Part shown: positions 24,535 through 39,292 of the stretch, piece after piece | Position numbering within the stretch: the first letter of the stretch is position 1 | How the letters are laid out: every line of letters starts with the position of its first letter | NCBI RefSeq assembly: GCF_021130785.1 | Contig: NC_060213.1 | Coordinates: 131,640,001 to 131,704,000, forward strand | Direction of reading: 5' to 3' | DNA: 64,000 bases | DNA from: Homalodisca vitripennis | Lineage: Eukaryota; Arthropoda; Insecta; Hemiptera; Cicadellidae | Notes under the pieces: generated by a model | Databases searched by the model: none | What the model was told of the DNA's origin: nothing | Seen by the model: the letters and a program-made list of their open reading frames with translations, nothing else | Translations under genes and position numbers: made by a program

Positions 24535-24787
24535 CATACAGTTTTCCACTTTCTCCTGTGCTGGTGTGACGTGATGTTTGTGCTCTTGACTTCTGTGCAG
24601 TGAAGGTGCACCGCCTAGGTTAAATTTCTCCGGTATGAACTTCAAGATGTGGGTATAGTAGTCAGTTATGATACAATTGAATTTCACATAATAGTTAAGA
24701 AGTGTCAAATTTTAAAGGCTAAAAACATAAAGTATAAACCTACAAAACAATCTTTCAATTTTGGGGCAAAACTGACGGAGTAAACTT

Positions 24788-24803
24788 CTCTCCCTCTCAC
24801 CCC

Positions 24804-24870
<67 letters not shown>
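24788..24870. repeat. (CT)n-(TA)n compound microsatellite, unit B
   Basis: Counterpart of 16,668-16,772, with a longer TA part. Confidence 0.93.
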
Positions 24871-24875
<5 letters not shown>

Positions 24876-26992
24876 TGATATAAGATTATGTTTGTATATA
24901 TTACATTGATCGGCGCTGCAAAGGATAAAAGTTTCAAAAGCTCCTGCAAATTTAAAGTGCTATTAAGAAACTGTTACGTATATTAATAGCCAAATGCTAC
25001 TTGTAGGCGCCAAGTTAAAGGCACTAAGTCTTTAAAATACATTTATGGTTGAAATTAAAGTGTTGAGTGTTAGACCACTTTATAATAAAGCACATGTACG
25101 TGTACAATGGTTATAAAATACACTTCTGCACTTATGACAGATTTCCTTATTCTTGGCAACAAAGAAAACTCGACATCATCGTTGGAAATATAATTCACTT
25201 GAACCAGAAGTGCTCATACACGGGCAGAGCTTACGAAAGGCGTGGGAAACCGCAGGAAACAGCTATTACAATATATTACAAAAAAAATTATGAGAAGATA
25301 AGCGAAGTTTCAAATATAGTTGATTATAAATTAAATATACACTTGCTCGAAATTATGTAATTTTTTATTATGTAATATACTTAAACATATTAGTTGACTC
25401 ATTTCATCACCTGGGCTAAGGTTTGAACTAGCTTTTACTATATTATAAATTGTTCATTCATACCTTTTTTCCAAAAATTATTGATTCGATAAGTAATATT
25501 AAAAACCTGTATTTCCTCGCTAAATTGGTCTCCAAAATTTCACGTTCCATTAAATTCCAAATTGACCATTTCGATCCATAGATGGTAATATAACTTTTTT
25601 ATGCATTTGTACAGTTTTCAGATAAGTGTCCACATCTACATACATATAATATTTATATTAATATTATATTATATATTTATAATATGATGATAATATATCA
25701 GTAAGGAATATGTTTAAATAAATCTTTTTCTATCAACTGGGGGCAAAAGTTAATGTGAGAATTCTACTAAAACAGATGAATGAAAGGAACATAGATAGAG
25801 TATAACTACAATAATGAAGACATCTACAAATAAACAGGATATAAAGTGGTTATGCAATTTTCAGTCTCTTTAACTAGTTTCCTGACGGTGACATAACTAT
25901 TGTGTAATTTTTTTTGGCAGGTTGTTTGTGTCAAGGTAGAACAAATATAATATAAGAAAGAATTGTCGTTTCGTGTTTGTAACCACATCGTAATGGTTAA
26001 AAACATGAAACGATAATTTTTAACGCACTTCCACTTGAACCACTAACAAATAACAACAATGTGACAGATAATCAATTTCTTTGAATCATTTCTGATTTGT
26101 GAAAATCTAATTAGTGTCACTTTATATGTTGTGAAGTGTGCCAAGAGAATGTAGCAATGGAAAGGTTTATGAATATAATGTACTAGAAATAAAATAGCAT
26201 ATATTTTGTAATGCAGAACAACTTGTGTACATTGAGAAAACCTTAGATATTTCAAAGCTAATGTTGTCTCGCTGACTAAGCTCTTTGTATGTAACATTCT
26301 GTGTAACATTACGTGTTGATGGTGTAATCACAGACTAATGTCCAATCAGTGTTGCCATTCTGTAGGTAGTAAAGTTAAATATCCTTGTTAAAGTTTCCTG
26401 CACACATCTCTGTTGTTGATTCTGTTCTATTTTGATTCTGTTTATATTTATGTATGAAATAAACGTAATATCCGACGGAAATTATGACACAAAAATAATT
26501 TTGTTAGTATCGACTTTGAAGTGATTTTTATGAATAATTTCCACAAAGAAGTCATTTAGATGTATTTTAAAATGTTATGTATTGATTATTTTTGTTGTAA
26601 AAAAGTATCATAACGACCTAATAGTTGAAAATAGTCACAATAAAATAAATATTTATATCTCCCTGGCAGAGAGGAGTCAAACTGTGTTAGCCTATTGAGT
26701 GATAGGCTTCAAAAACTCTCAGACAAATTCCGTGGTTGGACATGCACTATCATAGAACGAATGTTTTGGAATGTTTAAAGCCTATAGATTAAATCGTTCT
26801 TGATATGTCTTACTTCATGATACATTTAAATCTATATTCATTGAGTTAGGTTTCATAACAGTGTTAAATATTAAAAGTTCCGGTTAGGAAGTACAGGTTA
26901 CTCCACAGAAAAATTGCGGTGAAATCAAAGCATGTCACTCACTATTAATATTGACTTTAAACTTTATAATTTTTATAAATAGCAATAACCGA

Positions 26993-27158
26993 TTTTCTAT
27001 TATTTTATAGAAGAAAACTCACAATTCTCGAATAGTTTTTATATTTAACACTTGTAAAATAAAAAAATATTGGAGAACTGTGAGTTTTCTTTTATAAAAT
27101 AATAGAAAATTGATATTTTCAATAAGAAGAGCTCCTCCTCCTTCATAGCAATAACCGA
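26993..27158. mobile_element. Foldback (MITE-like) insertion private to unit B
   Basis: This is a 166-base segment absent from A, C and D. It is flanked by the direct repeat TAGCAATAACCGA at 26,980-26,992 and 27,146-27,158. It contains 37-base inverted arms at 26,993-27,029 and 27,073-27,109 that differ at two positions, separated by a 43-base AT-rich loop. About 36 further bases, including GAGCTCCTCCTCC, lie between the right arm and the second direct repeat. There is no coding capacity. The long direct repeat and hairpin suit a foldback or MITE insertion. A locally templated rearrangement is the alternative. Confidence 0.7.
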
Positions 27159-27240
27159 ATTTAATTTCAATAAATAATGAAAAAAAAGTACTACTGGCTT
27201 TGTCGAGACTCGAATCTGGCTTTTGTGATTCAATATTTAT
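27157..27240 (-). mobile_element. Degraded tRNA-derived SINE, unit B
   Basis: The minus-strand B box appears as ATTCGAGTC, followed by TCGACAAAGCC and the family body. It is more diverged than in A, C and D, and it lies immediately right of the foldback insertion. Confidence 0.4.
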
Positions 27241-28180
27241 TGAAATTATGTTTTTTTGAAATTAAATGAAATTTTATGAAATTATATGTTGAACAATAAT
27301 ATTGAATATTATTGTTATTAAGTGTTTGTTTATTGTTTATTACGTTTAAAAATTATCTGCTACTACTAAAAACTTTATGTTCCAATTTTTTAATCCTCTT
27401 TAATGTTTATAGCATGTACTAGAAATTCGTAGAAAAATTCAAAATAATTGAACCTGGTAGTTATTTTGTTTACATGTTAAATGTGTTCGTCTGTGTGTGT
27501 GCCCGCACATGTATGTGTTTTACCAGTGATAAAAAAGATTTTGGCCACACTTTATGTAACAAATTTAGTACCCTTATATAATTTTTTACTATAACTAGTT
27601 AATGTACACATAAGTTTTCGATAAAAGAAACAGTTAAATGAAGGATCCTAAACTTTCTTGTAGCTTCTGGAGATAGATTCGTGAAACAGAGGAGATAGAC
27701 AAAGTCGGTCATACAACTTGAGACCAAACTAAGCCCATTACAACTTACCTTGATAACAGTTCTGTACTGAAGTCCTGTTATTAAGGGGGGGGGGTGGTAG
27801 AGAAGAGAAGAGAATGATACTAGGTGATGTTGAGAAACAGGAACTGGAATTACGTTATCTGTCCAGTTATACTCGTTCTACTTCATATACGCTGCATTGG
27901 CTACTCCAATTCTGATATTGTTTAAGATACAATCAGTAAGTATAAATGATGCTTAGCACATTAATATAATAACACAATTGATGATAGCATTCATCATTGT
28001 AGTTAAATTTATACCAAAGCTCTTACTACTTAAAAATAAATATTTTATTTTGTTGCTACTAGACGTTAAAATTAAATCCCCAATCCAAGGGGATCTGTTT
28101 AATACTGCAACTTACATAAAAACAGTTTGGCATTATCTATTATATTTTACCATAGTGAAATATATTACCCTTACCACTAC

Positions 28181-28258
28181 CCTGCTGCAGCTGCTGCTGC
28201 TGCTACTACTACTACTACTACTAATACTACCACTACTATTACTACTACTACTACTACA
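28181..28258. repeat. CTG/TAC trinucleotide repeat, unit B
   Basis: CTGCTGCAGCTGCTGCTG passes into TAC repeats. It is a shorter and differently interrupted version of the unit A repeat. Confidence 0.93.
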
Positions 28259-28985
28259 GACACGATAAGTTTAATACCGAAGCAAAATGGAGCATTCCCT
28301 TTTTACTTTAATAGTATAATTTAATATGTTTAGTGGATCTACCACTTTTTAAGTAACTTACCTTTAGGAAGTGACTTAAAGTATAAAACAAAGAATACTA
28401 AATATTCAATCGTCTTTTGATTACGTTACTTTTAAAAATATTGAACCCTATGTCACATAATGAAACAACACTTTTTATTATATTTAAGTATTTTTATGAG
28501 GAGGGTTGTGGTTATATTTAACAATACAAAGTCCGATTGTGGTTTGACTAAATAAGGCTTGGATGTAAATGAAAATATATTTCAATCTAGGTCTAACGTG
28601 GAAGGATTTGATTATTAGGTTCGATTGGCAATACAATACACTTCAATGAACTTGCAAACACACACACACCTGAAACCTGAAATTAGGCCTCTACGAGTAA
28701 ACATTTACATCTAGATATAGAAAGTACTAAATTGCATGTCTAATAATATAGAAATGTGCATGTAAGGTTTTCATTGATATATGATTTCTTTCTTTAAAGT
28801 ATTTTTATACAAACACACAGACACGCACATTCGTTGACTCAGCCTCGAAGAAAAGTAATATTATATACGAACATGCAATATAAAATATTAATACTAATAT
28901 AAAAACTAGATGTTTTATGTAATATTATCGCAAGTTTTTAAAAAAAGCCCAAGGTTAACTGCGAAATCAAAATAAACCAAGTGAT

Positions 28986-29146
28986 AATTCTTGTAAATTA
29001 AAGGCAAGAGTTCAACTAATTTTGATTACTTCTGAATTTATTATTGATATATTAAAGTTTCAGAAACATCAAACAAACAAAAATCCAAAAGCGACAACGA
29101 TTAATCACTGATCTCGAAAACTTGTGTATTAGATGCTTGTAAATAA
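28986..29146 (+). pseudogene. Broken copy of the candidate exon, unit B
   Basis: It has the same extra A as unit A after ATATTAA and an additional A in CTCGAAAACTTG, so two frameshifts separate it from the copy 0 frame. The CVLDACK stop end is kept. Confidence 0.3.
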
Positions 29147-32100
29147 AATTTTAAACTTAGGTCAAATCTATTTTGAAACTATATCAATTATGAAAAACAT
29201 TACGGTTCCGGTTTTCCAACAAATTGTTATGAAAGCAAATAAATTATTTGATTATAATGTTTCAATAATATTCACAATAATATGCATCAAGCGGAATAGG
29301 ATTTTGTATTTGATATTTCACTTTGCGTTAGTAAACCCATGTTGTAAATTACATAACATGGGAGATTTAAATATTCTAAGTCTATTAAACAATACAAATA
29401 ATAATTATACACAAAATATTTGCTGTGCATAGTGACAGTATGGATTACAGTCAAACTATTTTAAATGGATTCAAAGGCTTTTGTGAAAACGTCATAATTT
29501 TAAAAAGTAACGGTGGATCTTATTGAAGTTCACCTACTTATTTCTAAAACGGCGAGACTGTAAATCAAAGTTGAAATAGATTTCCCTAAGGTATCCCTAA
29601 GGCTTTGCATTTGAAAAGTTTAGTAGACTACATGTTACTGGCAACATGTGTAAGCAATGTTAGGAACTGATATACTCTCAGATAACAATGTTTACCTCAG
29701 TGTCGAGTAAATTTGTTGAAAAATCTTGAAAGTAATTGTAAGTTAATAGTTTATGACCAACGTCGTTGGAGAATGTCTTTACTCCTGTTAATTCTTCAGA
29801 CTCTTATTAAAGAGATACAATTATTATAATAGTTGTACTATTTAGGCCGGAAATAATAAAAGTTACATTACGAAGTTTACGTATTGTAAGGGCGATGTTT
29901 AAGATGTTTATAACTGAAAATAACGGCATTATTGGTCTTATATGTAGTCAAGGATTACACATAAAACCAAAATTTGACAAGAAATAATTATTTAACAGGT
30001 GATTTTTATTGGCTGGTCGAATATGTGACATATCCATTAACTTAAGACGTATGGATACGTACTTGCTCATGTCTACTTTGATAATTTATGAGATATACTT
30101 ATACATTTAGGGGATTTTTACATCATAAGATACAATGTAGAGCTAATTTTGAAAGTGAAATACGGAAACAGGCAATTTAAAAAAAAAAAAACTCACCACT
30201 GTAAACTTGTGTGAACTGATGTTAAATTTCCCAGGCTGTTAGGATTAATGGTATCCTGAAGGAGGTTTGGTACATTCTTACACTGTTAACACAATCTAAC
30301 TTTTCCCAATATCTGTTATAGCCGTAAAATATAGGTATACAATTTTAGCTATGAATACGAAGTAGCTTTGACAGTTTTAAACACTCAAATACAAAGGTTT
30401 AGAAATATGAAATGTAAATATATAAAATTAAAATTTGGTCGTTTATTTTACTTAGTACATTTTGTTTTAAACTTTCTTTGGAAATTAATTACACGTGGAA
30501 GGCCGTGTTTGAAATCTGTAATCAGATATTGTAATAAAGTTGTAAGCATTTAAAGTCTCTAGCCATTACAAATTCTAATAAGAGATACATTTGTAATAAA
30601 ATTGCCTACGTTCCAAAAAAACTGCTACATTGAAAAATGTTAGTGAAAAACCCCAAAAAGTTTTTTAGTGCATCCGAAATAAATAGTAGGAGGGCTACTC
30701 TGTTGTATCCTCAGTCTCAATCGGATCTTCTAACTATTGTATGTAATTTTTGATAGTCTACTCCAAAATTATATTATTGAACGAATCAATACATTGTGTA
30801 TTGACATGGAAGTATTTACTTAGCAGTTCTTTGTGTTCAGACCGTTAAGACATTATAGTTCACAGACTAGGTCACCATAATTAATTTACCCATAATTTAA
30901 ATCAGTGCATTTTACTAAAGTGTAAAATAGGCCAAATATTGCTAAATTATAAAATTAACCAAGTAGCATGAAGACACAAACCACGTGATAGTAACTATAC
31001 TACCCTGCAATGTGTGCTTTCTAGTAACGTGTGCCGAGTAGACATCTCTTTGAATTCCAGTCCAATTTCCTTTAATGTCGCACTAGAAACTGATGTTATA
31101 AACCTTTGATGAAACAATTATGTCAGTGACTTTTTGCAGGGAATGATTTGTTCATTTTTAAATTTATCTAGAAACTGATGAATCAAGTACTACTGAGTTT
31201 AGGCATTACATTTCGCTTCCATTGAGTAGACACTGTTCTGTAGTTTTATCTAAAACAAAAAAAAGAAAACTTATTACCAAAACTAATGATACAAGAAAAA
31301 CAAATAGTTATTACGAGTATATCAGAGAAAAACTGTTGTTCAAAAAGAATTTTGCTCAGCAATAATGCAATATCCAAAAAAAGTTATACCTTAGATTAAG
31401 TCCTAATAAAAAACCGCTAGTTACTAATTAGCCCATGCTTTTGCAATATAATCAACAACTCTAATAACCCTTGATGTGCAAGGATTGATATTTAACTCTT
31501 AAAATTACATACAATTACACATCTAATATATTTATTTTCTTACATTTGTCCAAATGATTTAAGCCAATAATTTACTTGATACTTTAAAAAGTTTCACTAA
31601 ATTCACTTTCAGCACAGTTTTGACATTATTATAAAAATTAGTGGGGCAAAAACTAATTATAAACAATTTTTTCTATATTTTCTTAATGCTGTAAAATTCT
31701 TAAATAATAAAATAATGACGATTGCTGTAATAATTTATAACAGCACAAATTTACCAGCGGAACAGTATTTATATGAGCTACGACATAATACGGTATATGC
31801 GGGACCGCAGGCTTAGCGTCCACGTATTTGTACTATATAATATTGTTATACTATATAATATAGCATTTGTTATATTACATATATACTATACCTATAGTAT
31901 AATTAAACATGTATATGAATATATCGCGGCATATGCGTGACCACAGCCATTATTTGATTCTGGGCCGAACGTCTATGTAGAAATTATCTATATAATATTT
32001 AACTCGAGATCTCTGCGTTTGGTGTACTTAGATGAGTGTTCTCAAGACAAAGCTTTTATGGTACAATTATACACTTGTTTTTATTACGATTTTTTACCGA

Positions 32101-32384
32101 GTAAGAACGATAAACATCTTTTATTTATGCGTCATACGTTTATTAATCAAACATTTCTAGTTTATGAGTAATATATTCCTAAAAAAAATCATTAAGGGGG
32201 TATATTTTGACTTTAATGCATTACATTGTTGTATAAATTAAATCTACAAACCCAATCTCCAAATTAAACTGAGGCAATTTTCTCCGTAAAATCCCTGAGG
32301 GCTATTGCTGTTGAAATACAAGTCCTAATTTCCTTTTACCTTGAAAACACGACGTTTTATTCCTTCACTATCAAAACACAGTGT

Positions 32385-32385
<1 letters not shown>

Positions 32386-32421
<36 letters not shown>

Positions 32422-32487
32422 CCCCCCCCTCTCGCCAACCCTCTCTCCCCCTCTCTCTCTCCCACCTCTCTCTCTCTATCTCTTTCT
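32386..32487. repeat. CT-rich low-complexity tract, unit C
   Basis: (CT)n and poly-C tract at the start of unit C, counterpart of the B tract. Confidence 0.9.
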
Positions 32488-32741
32488 CATACAGTTTTCC
32501 ACTTTATCCTGTGCTGGTGTGACGTGATGTTTGTGCTCTTGACTTTCTGTGCAGTGAAGGTGCAACGCCTACGTTAAATTTCTCCGGTATGAACTTCAAG
32601 ATGTGGGTATAGTAGTCAGTGATGATACAATTGAATTTCACATAATAGTTAAGAAGTGTCAAATTTTAAAGGCTAAAAACGTAAAGTATAAACCTACAAA
32701 ACAATCTTTCAATTTTGGGGCAAAACTGACGGAGTAAACTT

Positions 32742-32757
32742 CTCTCCCTCTCACCCC

Positions 32758-32842
<85 letters not shown>
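32742..32842. repeat. (CT)n-(TA)n compound microsatellite, unit C
   Basis: Counterpart of 24,788-24,870, with a longer CT part. Confidence 0.93.
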
Positions 32843-32847
<5 letters not shown>

Positions 32848-34964
32848 TGATATAAGATTATGTTTGTATATATTACATTGATCGGCGCTGCAAAGGATAA
32901 AAGTTTCAAAAGCTCCTGCAAATTTAAAGTGCTATTAAGAAACTGTTACGTATATTAATAGCCAAATGCTACTTGTAGGCGCCAAGTTAAAGGCGCTAAG
33001 TCTTTAAAATACATTTATGGTTGAAATTAAAGTGTTGAGTGTTAGACCACTTTATAATAAAGCACATGTACGTGTACAATGGTTATAAAATACACTTCTG
33101 CACTTATGACAGATTTCCTTATTCTTGGCAACAAAGAAAACTCGACATCATCGTTGGAAATATAATTCACTTGAACCAGAAGTGCTCATACACGGGCAGA
33201 GCTTACGAAAGGCGTGGGAAACCGCAGGAAACAGCTATTACAATATATTACAAAAAAAATTATGAGAAGATAAGCGAAGTTTCAAATATAGTTGATTATA
33301 AATTAAATATACACTTGCTCGAAATTATGTAATTTTTTATTATGTAATATACTTAAACATATTAGTTGACTCATTTCATCACCTGGGCTAAGGTTTGAAC
33401 TAGCTTTTACTATATTATAAATTGTTTCATTCATACCTTTTTTCCAAAAATTATTGATTCGATAAGTAATATTAAAAACCTGTATTTCCTCGCTAAATTG
33501 GTCTCCAAAATTTCACGTTCCATTAAATTCCAAATTGCCCATTTCGATCCATAGATGGTAATATAACTTTTTTATGCATTTGTACAGTTTTCAGATAAGT
33601 GTCCACATCTACATACATATAATATTTATATTAATATTATATTATATATTTATAATATGATGATAATATATCAGTAAGGAATATGTTTAAATAAATCTTT
33701 TTCTATCAACTAAGGGCAAAAGTTAATGTGAGAATTCTACTAAAACAGATGAAATGAAAGGAACATAGATAGAGTATAACTACAATGATGAAGACATTTT
33801 ACAAATAAACAGGATATAAAGTGGTTATGCAATTTTCAGTCTTTTTAACTAGTTTCCTGACGGTGACATAACTATTGTGTAAATATTGTTTGGCAGGTTG
33901 TTTGTGTCAAGGTAGAACAAATATAATATAAGAAAGAATTGTCGTTTCGTGTTTGTAACCACATCGTAAGGGTTAAAAACATGAAACGATAATTTGTAAC
34001 GCACTTCCACTTGAACCACTAACAAATAACAACAATGTGACAGATAATCAATTTCTTTGAATCATTTCTGATTTGTGAAAATCTAATTAGTGTCACTTTA
34101 TATGTTGTGAAGTGTGCCAAGAGAATGTAGCAATGGAAAGGTTTATGAATATAATGTACTAGAAATAAAATAGCATATATTTTGTAATGCAGAACAACTT
34201 GTGTACATTGAGAAAACCTTAGATATTTCAAAGCTAATGTTGTCTCGCTGACTAAGCTCTTTGTATGTAACATTCTGTGTAACATTACGTGTTGATGGTG
34301 TAATCACAGACTAATGTCCAATCAGTGTTGCCATTCTGGAGGTAGTAAAGTTAAATATCCTTGCTAAAGTTTCCCTGCACACATCTCTGTTGTTGATTCT
34401 GTTCTATTTTGAGTCTGTTAATATTTATGTATGAAATAAAACGTAATATCCGAAGGAAGTTATGAGGCAAAAATAATTTTGTTAGTATCGGCTTTGAAGT
34501 GACTTTTATTAATAATTTCCACAAAGAAGACATTTAGATGTATTTTAAAATGTTATGTATTGATTATTTTGTTGTAATAAAGTATCATAACGACTTAATA
34601 GTTGAAAATAGTCACAATAAAATAAATATTAATATCTCCCTGGCAGAGAGGAGTCAACCTGTGTTAGCCTATTGAGTGATAGGCTTCAAAAACTCTCAAA
34701 TTCCGTGGTTGGACATGCACTATCATATAACGAATTTTTTGGAATGCTTAAAGTCTATAGATTAAATCGTTCTTGATATATCTTACTTCATATACATTTA
34801 AATCTATATTCATTGAGTTAGGTTTCATAACAGTGTTAAATATTAAAAGTTCCGGTTAGGAAGTACAGGTTACTACACAGAAAAATTGCGGTGAAATCAA
34901 AGCATGTCACTCACTATTAATATTGACTTTAAACTTTATAATTTTTTATAAATAGCAATAATCG

Positions 34965-35045
34965 AATTTAATTTCAATAAACAATGAACAACAAAAAGTA
35001 CTCACACTTTCGAGACTCGAACTTGGCTTTTGTGATTAAAAGTTT
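34965..35045 (-). mobile_element. Degraded tRNA-derived SINE, unit C
   Basis: It keeps the B box GTTCGAGTC and the family body on the minus strand, and is almost the same as the unit A relic. Confidence 0.45.
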
Positions 35046-35952
35046 ATTGAAATTATATATTGAATATTCTTGTAATTTCGTGTTTATTGTTTATTAAGTT
35101 TAAAAATTATCTGCTACTACTAAAAACTTTATGTTCCAATTTGTAATCCTCTTTAATGTTTATAGCATGTAGTAGAAATTCATAGAAAAATTCAAAATAA
35201 TTGAACCTGTTAGTTATTTTGTTTACATGTTACATGTGTTCGTCTGTGTGTGAATGCTCGTACATGTATGTGTTTTACCAGTGATAAAAAAGATTTTGGC
35301 AACACTTTATGTGTACAATGATACATATAACATATTTAGTACCTGTATATCATTTTGTACTATAACTAGTTAATGTACACATAAGTTTTAAAAAAAAAAA
35401 AAAACAGTTAAATGAAGGATCCTAAACTTTCTTGTAGCTTCTGGAGATAGATACGTGAAACAGAGGAGATAGACAAAGTCGGCCATACAACTTGAGACCA
35501 AACTGAGCCCATTACAACTTACCTTGATAACAGTTCTGTACTGAAGTCCTGTTATCAAGGGGGGGGGGTGGTAGAGAAGAGAAGAGAATGATACTAGGTG
35601 ATGTTGTGAAACAGGAACTGGAATTACGTTATCTGTCAAGTTATACTCGTTCTGCTCCATATACACTGCATTGACTACTCCAATTCTGATATTATTTAAG
35701 ATACAATTAGTAAGTATAAATGATGTGTAGCACATTAATGTAATGACACAATTGATGATAACATTCATCATTGTAGTTAAATTATACCAAAGCTCTTACT
35801 ACTTAAAAATAAATATTTTATTTTGTTGCTACTAGACGTTAAAATTAAATCCCCAGTCCAAGGGGATCTGTTTAATACTGCAACTTACATAAAACAGTTT
35901 GGCATCATCTATTATATTTTACCATAGTGAAATATATTACCCTTACCACTAC

Positions 35953-35974
35953 CCTGCTGCAGCTGCTGCTGCTG

Positions 35975-36034
<60 letters not shown>

Positions 36035-36047
36035 ATACTACTACAGA
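35953..36047. repeat. CTG/TAC trinucleotide repeat, unit C
   Basis: The longest pure TAC run among the units. It creates a spurious poly-threonine frame. Confidence 0.93.
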
Positions 36048-36768
36048 CACGATAAGTTTAATACCGAAGCAAAATGGAGCATTCCCTTTTTACTTTAATA
36101 GTATAACTTAATACGTTTAATGGATCTACCACTTTTTAATTAACTTACCTTTAGGAAGTGACTTAAAGTATAAAACAAAGAATACTAAATACTCAATCGT
36201 CTTTTGATTACGTTACTTTTAAAAATATTGAACCCTATGTCATATAATGAAACAACACTTTTTATTATATTTAAGTATTTTTATGTGGAGGGTTGTGGTT
36301 ATATTTAACAATACAAAGTCCGATTGTGGTTTGACTAAATAAGGCTTGGATGTAAATGAAAATATATTTCAATCTAGGTCTAACGTGGAAGGATTTGATT
36401 ATTAGGTTCGATTGGCAATACAATACACTTCAATGAACTTGCAAACACACACACCTGAAACCTGAAATTAGGCCTCTACGAGTAAACATTTACATCTAGA
36501 TATAGAAAGTACTAAATGGCATGTCTAATAATATAGCAATGTGCATGTAAGGTTTTCATTGATATATGATTTCTTTCTTTAAAGTTTTTTTATATAAACA
36601 CACAGACACGCACATTCGTTGACTCAGCCTCGAAGAAAAATAATATTATATACTAACATGCAATATAAAATATTAATACTAATATCAAAACTAGACGTTT
36701 TATGTAATATTACCGCAAGTTTTTAAAAAAGCCCAAGGTTAAATGCGACATCAAAATAAACCAAGTGA

Positions 36769-36929
36769 TAATTCTTGTAAATTAAAGGCAAGAGTTCAAC
36801 TAATTTTGATTACTTCTGAATTTATTATTGATATATTAAAGTTTCAGAAACATCAAACAAACAAAAATCCAAAAGCGACAACGATTACTCACTGATCTCG
36901 AAACTTGTGTATTAGATGCTTGTAAATAA
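36769..36929 (+). pseudogene. Broken copy of the candidate exon, unit C
   Basis: Same state as in unit A: one extra A shifts the frame between ITSEF and KIQKRQ, and the CVLDACK stop end is kept. Confidence 0.3.
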
Positions 36930-38119
36930 AATTTTAAACTTAGGTCAAATCTATTTTGAACTATACCAATTATGAAAAACATTACGGTTCGGTTTTCCAA
37001 CAAATTGTTATGAAAGCAAATAAATTATTTGATTATAATGTTTCAATAATATTCACAATAATATGCATCAAGCGGAATAGGATTTTGTATTTGATATTTC
37101 ACTTTGCGTTAGTAAACCCATGTTGTAAATTACATAACATGGGAGATTTAAATATTCTAAGTCTATTAAAGAATACAAATAATAATTATACACAAAATAT
37201 TTGCTGTGCATGGTGACAGTATGGATTACAGTCAAACTATTTTAAATGGATTCAAAGGCTTTTGTGGAAACGTCCTAATTTTAAAAAGGAACAGTGGATC
37301 TTATAGAAGTTCACCTACTTATTTCTAAAACGGCGAGACTGTAAATCAAAGTTGAAATAGATTTCCCTAAGGTATTATAGGCTTTGCATTTGAAAAGTTT
37401 AGGAGACTTTACATTTTTACTGGCAACATGTGTAAGCAATGTTAGGAACTGATAAGCTCTCAAATAACATTGTTTACCTTGGTGACGATTAAATTTGTTG
37501 AAAAATCTTGAAAGTAATTGTATGTTAATAGTTTATGACCAATTTTGTTTGATAATCTAATTACTCTTCTTAAAGTAACTCTTCAAACTCTAATTAAAGA
37601 GGTATGATTTAGAATAGTTATACTATTTAGGCTGGAAATAAGAAAAGCTACTTTATGACGCTTATATATTGTATGGGCGATGTTTGAGACGTTTATAACT
37701 GAAAATGACAGCATCATTTGTCTTAATATGTAGTCAAGGATTATACATAAAACAAAAATTCGATAAAAAATAATTATTTAATAGGATATTTTTATTGGCT
37801 GGTTAAATAGGTGACATATCCATTAGCATAAGATGTATGGATACCTACTTGCTCATACCTACTTAGATAATGTATGAGAAATATTGATACAGTTATGTTT
37901 CATTTGCATTATAAGATACAATGTAGAGCTAATTTTAAAAGTGATATATGTAAACAGAAAATGTAAAATCTCACCACAGTAAACAGTTGTTAAACTTCCC
38001 AGGCTGTTAAGATTAGTGGCGTCCTGAAGGAGGTTTGGTACATCTTATTCTTAAACTGTTAACATAATCTAACTTTTCTCACTATCTGTTATAGCCATAA
38101 AATAAGGGTATACAATTTT

Positions 38120-38411
38120 AGCTATGAATACGTAGCTGTAACATGCAGCTATGAGAATGTAGCTATAAGAATGTAGGTCAGACAATGTAGCTATGGCAAT
38201 GTAGCTATAACAATATAGCTATTGCATGTAGCTATTACAATTTAGCTATGACATATGGCTGCGGCAATGTAGCCTTCACAATGTATCACGTTAACACTAT
38301 CTACCTTTTCTCAGTAACCATCGTAGTTATGGCAATATACCTATAAAAATGTAGCTATGACATATAGCTATAATAATGTACCTATGACAGTGTACCTATA
38401 AGATTGTAGCT
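38120..38411. repeat. Degenerate array of AATGTAGCTAT-like motifs, unit C
   Basis: Almost identical to the unit A array at 22,045-22,336, including its order of variants. This supports an A-like origin of this part of C. Confidence 0.8.
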
Positions 38412-39258
38412 AGGTTAATGATATTTTTGTCAGTAGTACTTACTCTCTCGTTAACACTCAAATAAAAGGATTTAAAAATATAAATATTAAATATTTAAAA
38501 TAAATGTCAATGTTTTATTTATTTGTTTTTAGTTGTAAGGCAATCACTAATTTCACTTAGTAGGCAAATTATGTTTAACTTTTGCAAATTACAAGAGAAA
38601 GGCCGTGTTAAAATCTGTAGCCAGATCCTGTAATAAAGTTGCGAACATTTAAAGTCATTACAATTTCTAATAAAAGGTACATTTGTTTTAAAATTAACTA
38701 CGTTTAGAAAATATAGCTGTGATTAACAAAAGCTTTTCGTACATCCAAAATACATAGTGTGGTTACGCGTGTGTCCTCAGCCTCAATAGAATCTTCAAAC
38801 TATTAAAACTATTAAAATTATTACAATTAATTAGTCTTTCAACATTTATTTTGTTATATGTTTAGGGCTAAAAAGGTAATTTTTGATAGTCCGATCCAAA
38901 ATTATATTATTGATGGAATCGTTCGGATGTTTTGTATTGTCATGGAAGCATTTACTTAGCAGTTCTTTGTGCTCAGACCGTTAAGAGATTATAGTTTATA
39001 GTCTAGGTCACCATAATTAATTTACCCATAATGTAAATCAGTGAACTTGACTAAAGTGTAAAATAGGCCAAATATTGCTAAATTATAAAATTAACCAAGT
39101 AGCATGAAGACACAAACCACGTGATAGTAACTATACTACCCTGTAATGTGTGCTTTCTAGTAACGTGTGCCGAGTAGACATCTCTTTGAACTCCACTCCA
39201 CTTTCTTTTAATGTCGCACTAGAAACTAATGTTATAAACTTTGATGAAACAATTGAAT

Positions 39259-39292
39259 CGTTTATTGCAGAAACCCATAACCAACATTTCTT
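39259..39292 (+). repeat. Left terminal inverted repeat of the transposon
   Basis: Begins CGTTTATTGCAGAAACC and ends AACATTTCTT. It pairs with 45,759-45,793. Confidence 0.85.

Larger units (their letters stand above)
24415..32386. repeat. Tandem unit B (about 7.97 kb)
   Basis: Second unit, running from the CT-rich tract after CACAGTGTGTT to the next CACAGTGTGTT. It lacks the ~170 bases that precede the CT tract in A and D. It carries a private foldback insertion (26,993-27,158) and has lost most of the GTAGCTAT array. Its many private variants (for example the AACAACAATGTGACAG block at 26,050) define the beta sequence type. No intact gene was seen. Confidence 0.9.

Noticed and set aside
25067..25360. 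97-codon plus-strand frame, also in C (33,039) and D (48,491)
   Set aside because: It begins at GTG rather than ATG, is frame-broken in unit A, and its repetition follows from near-identity of the units. No family resemblance.
35899..36111. Threonine-rich frame and similar frames over TAC repeats
   Set aside because: Microsatellite artefact with different lengths and frames in each unit.
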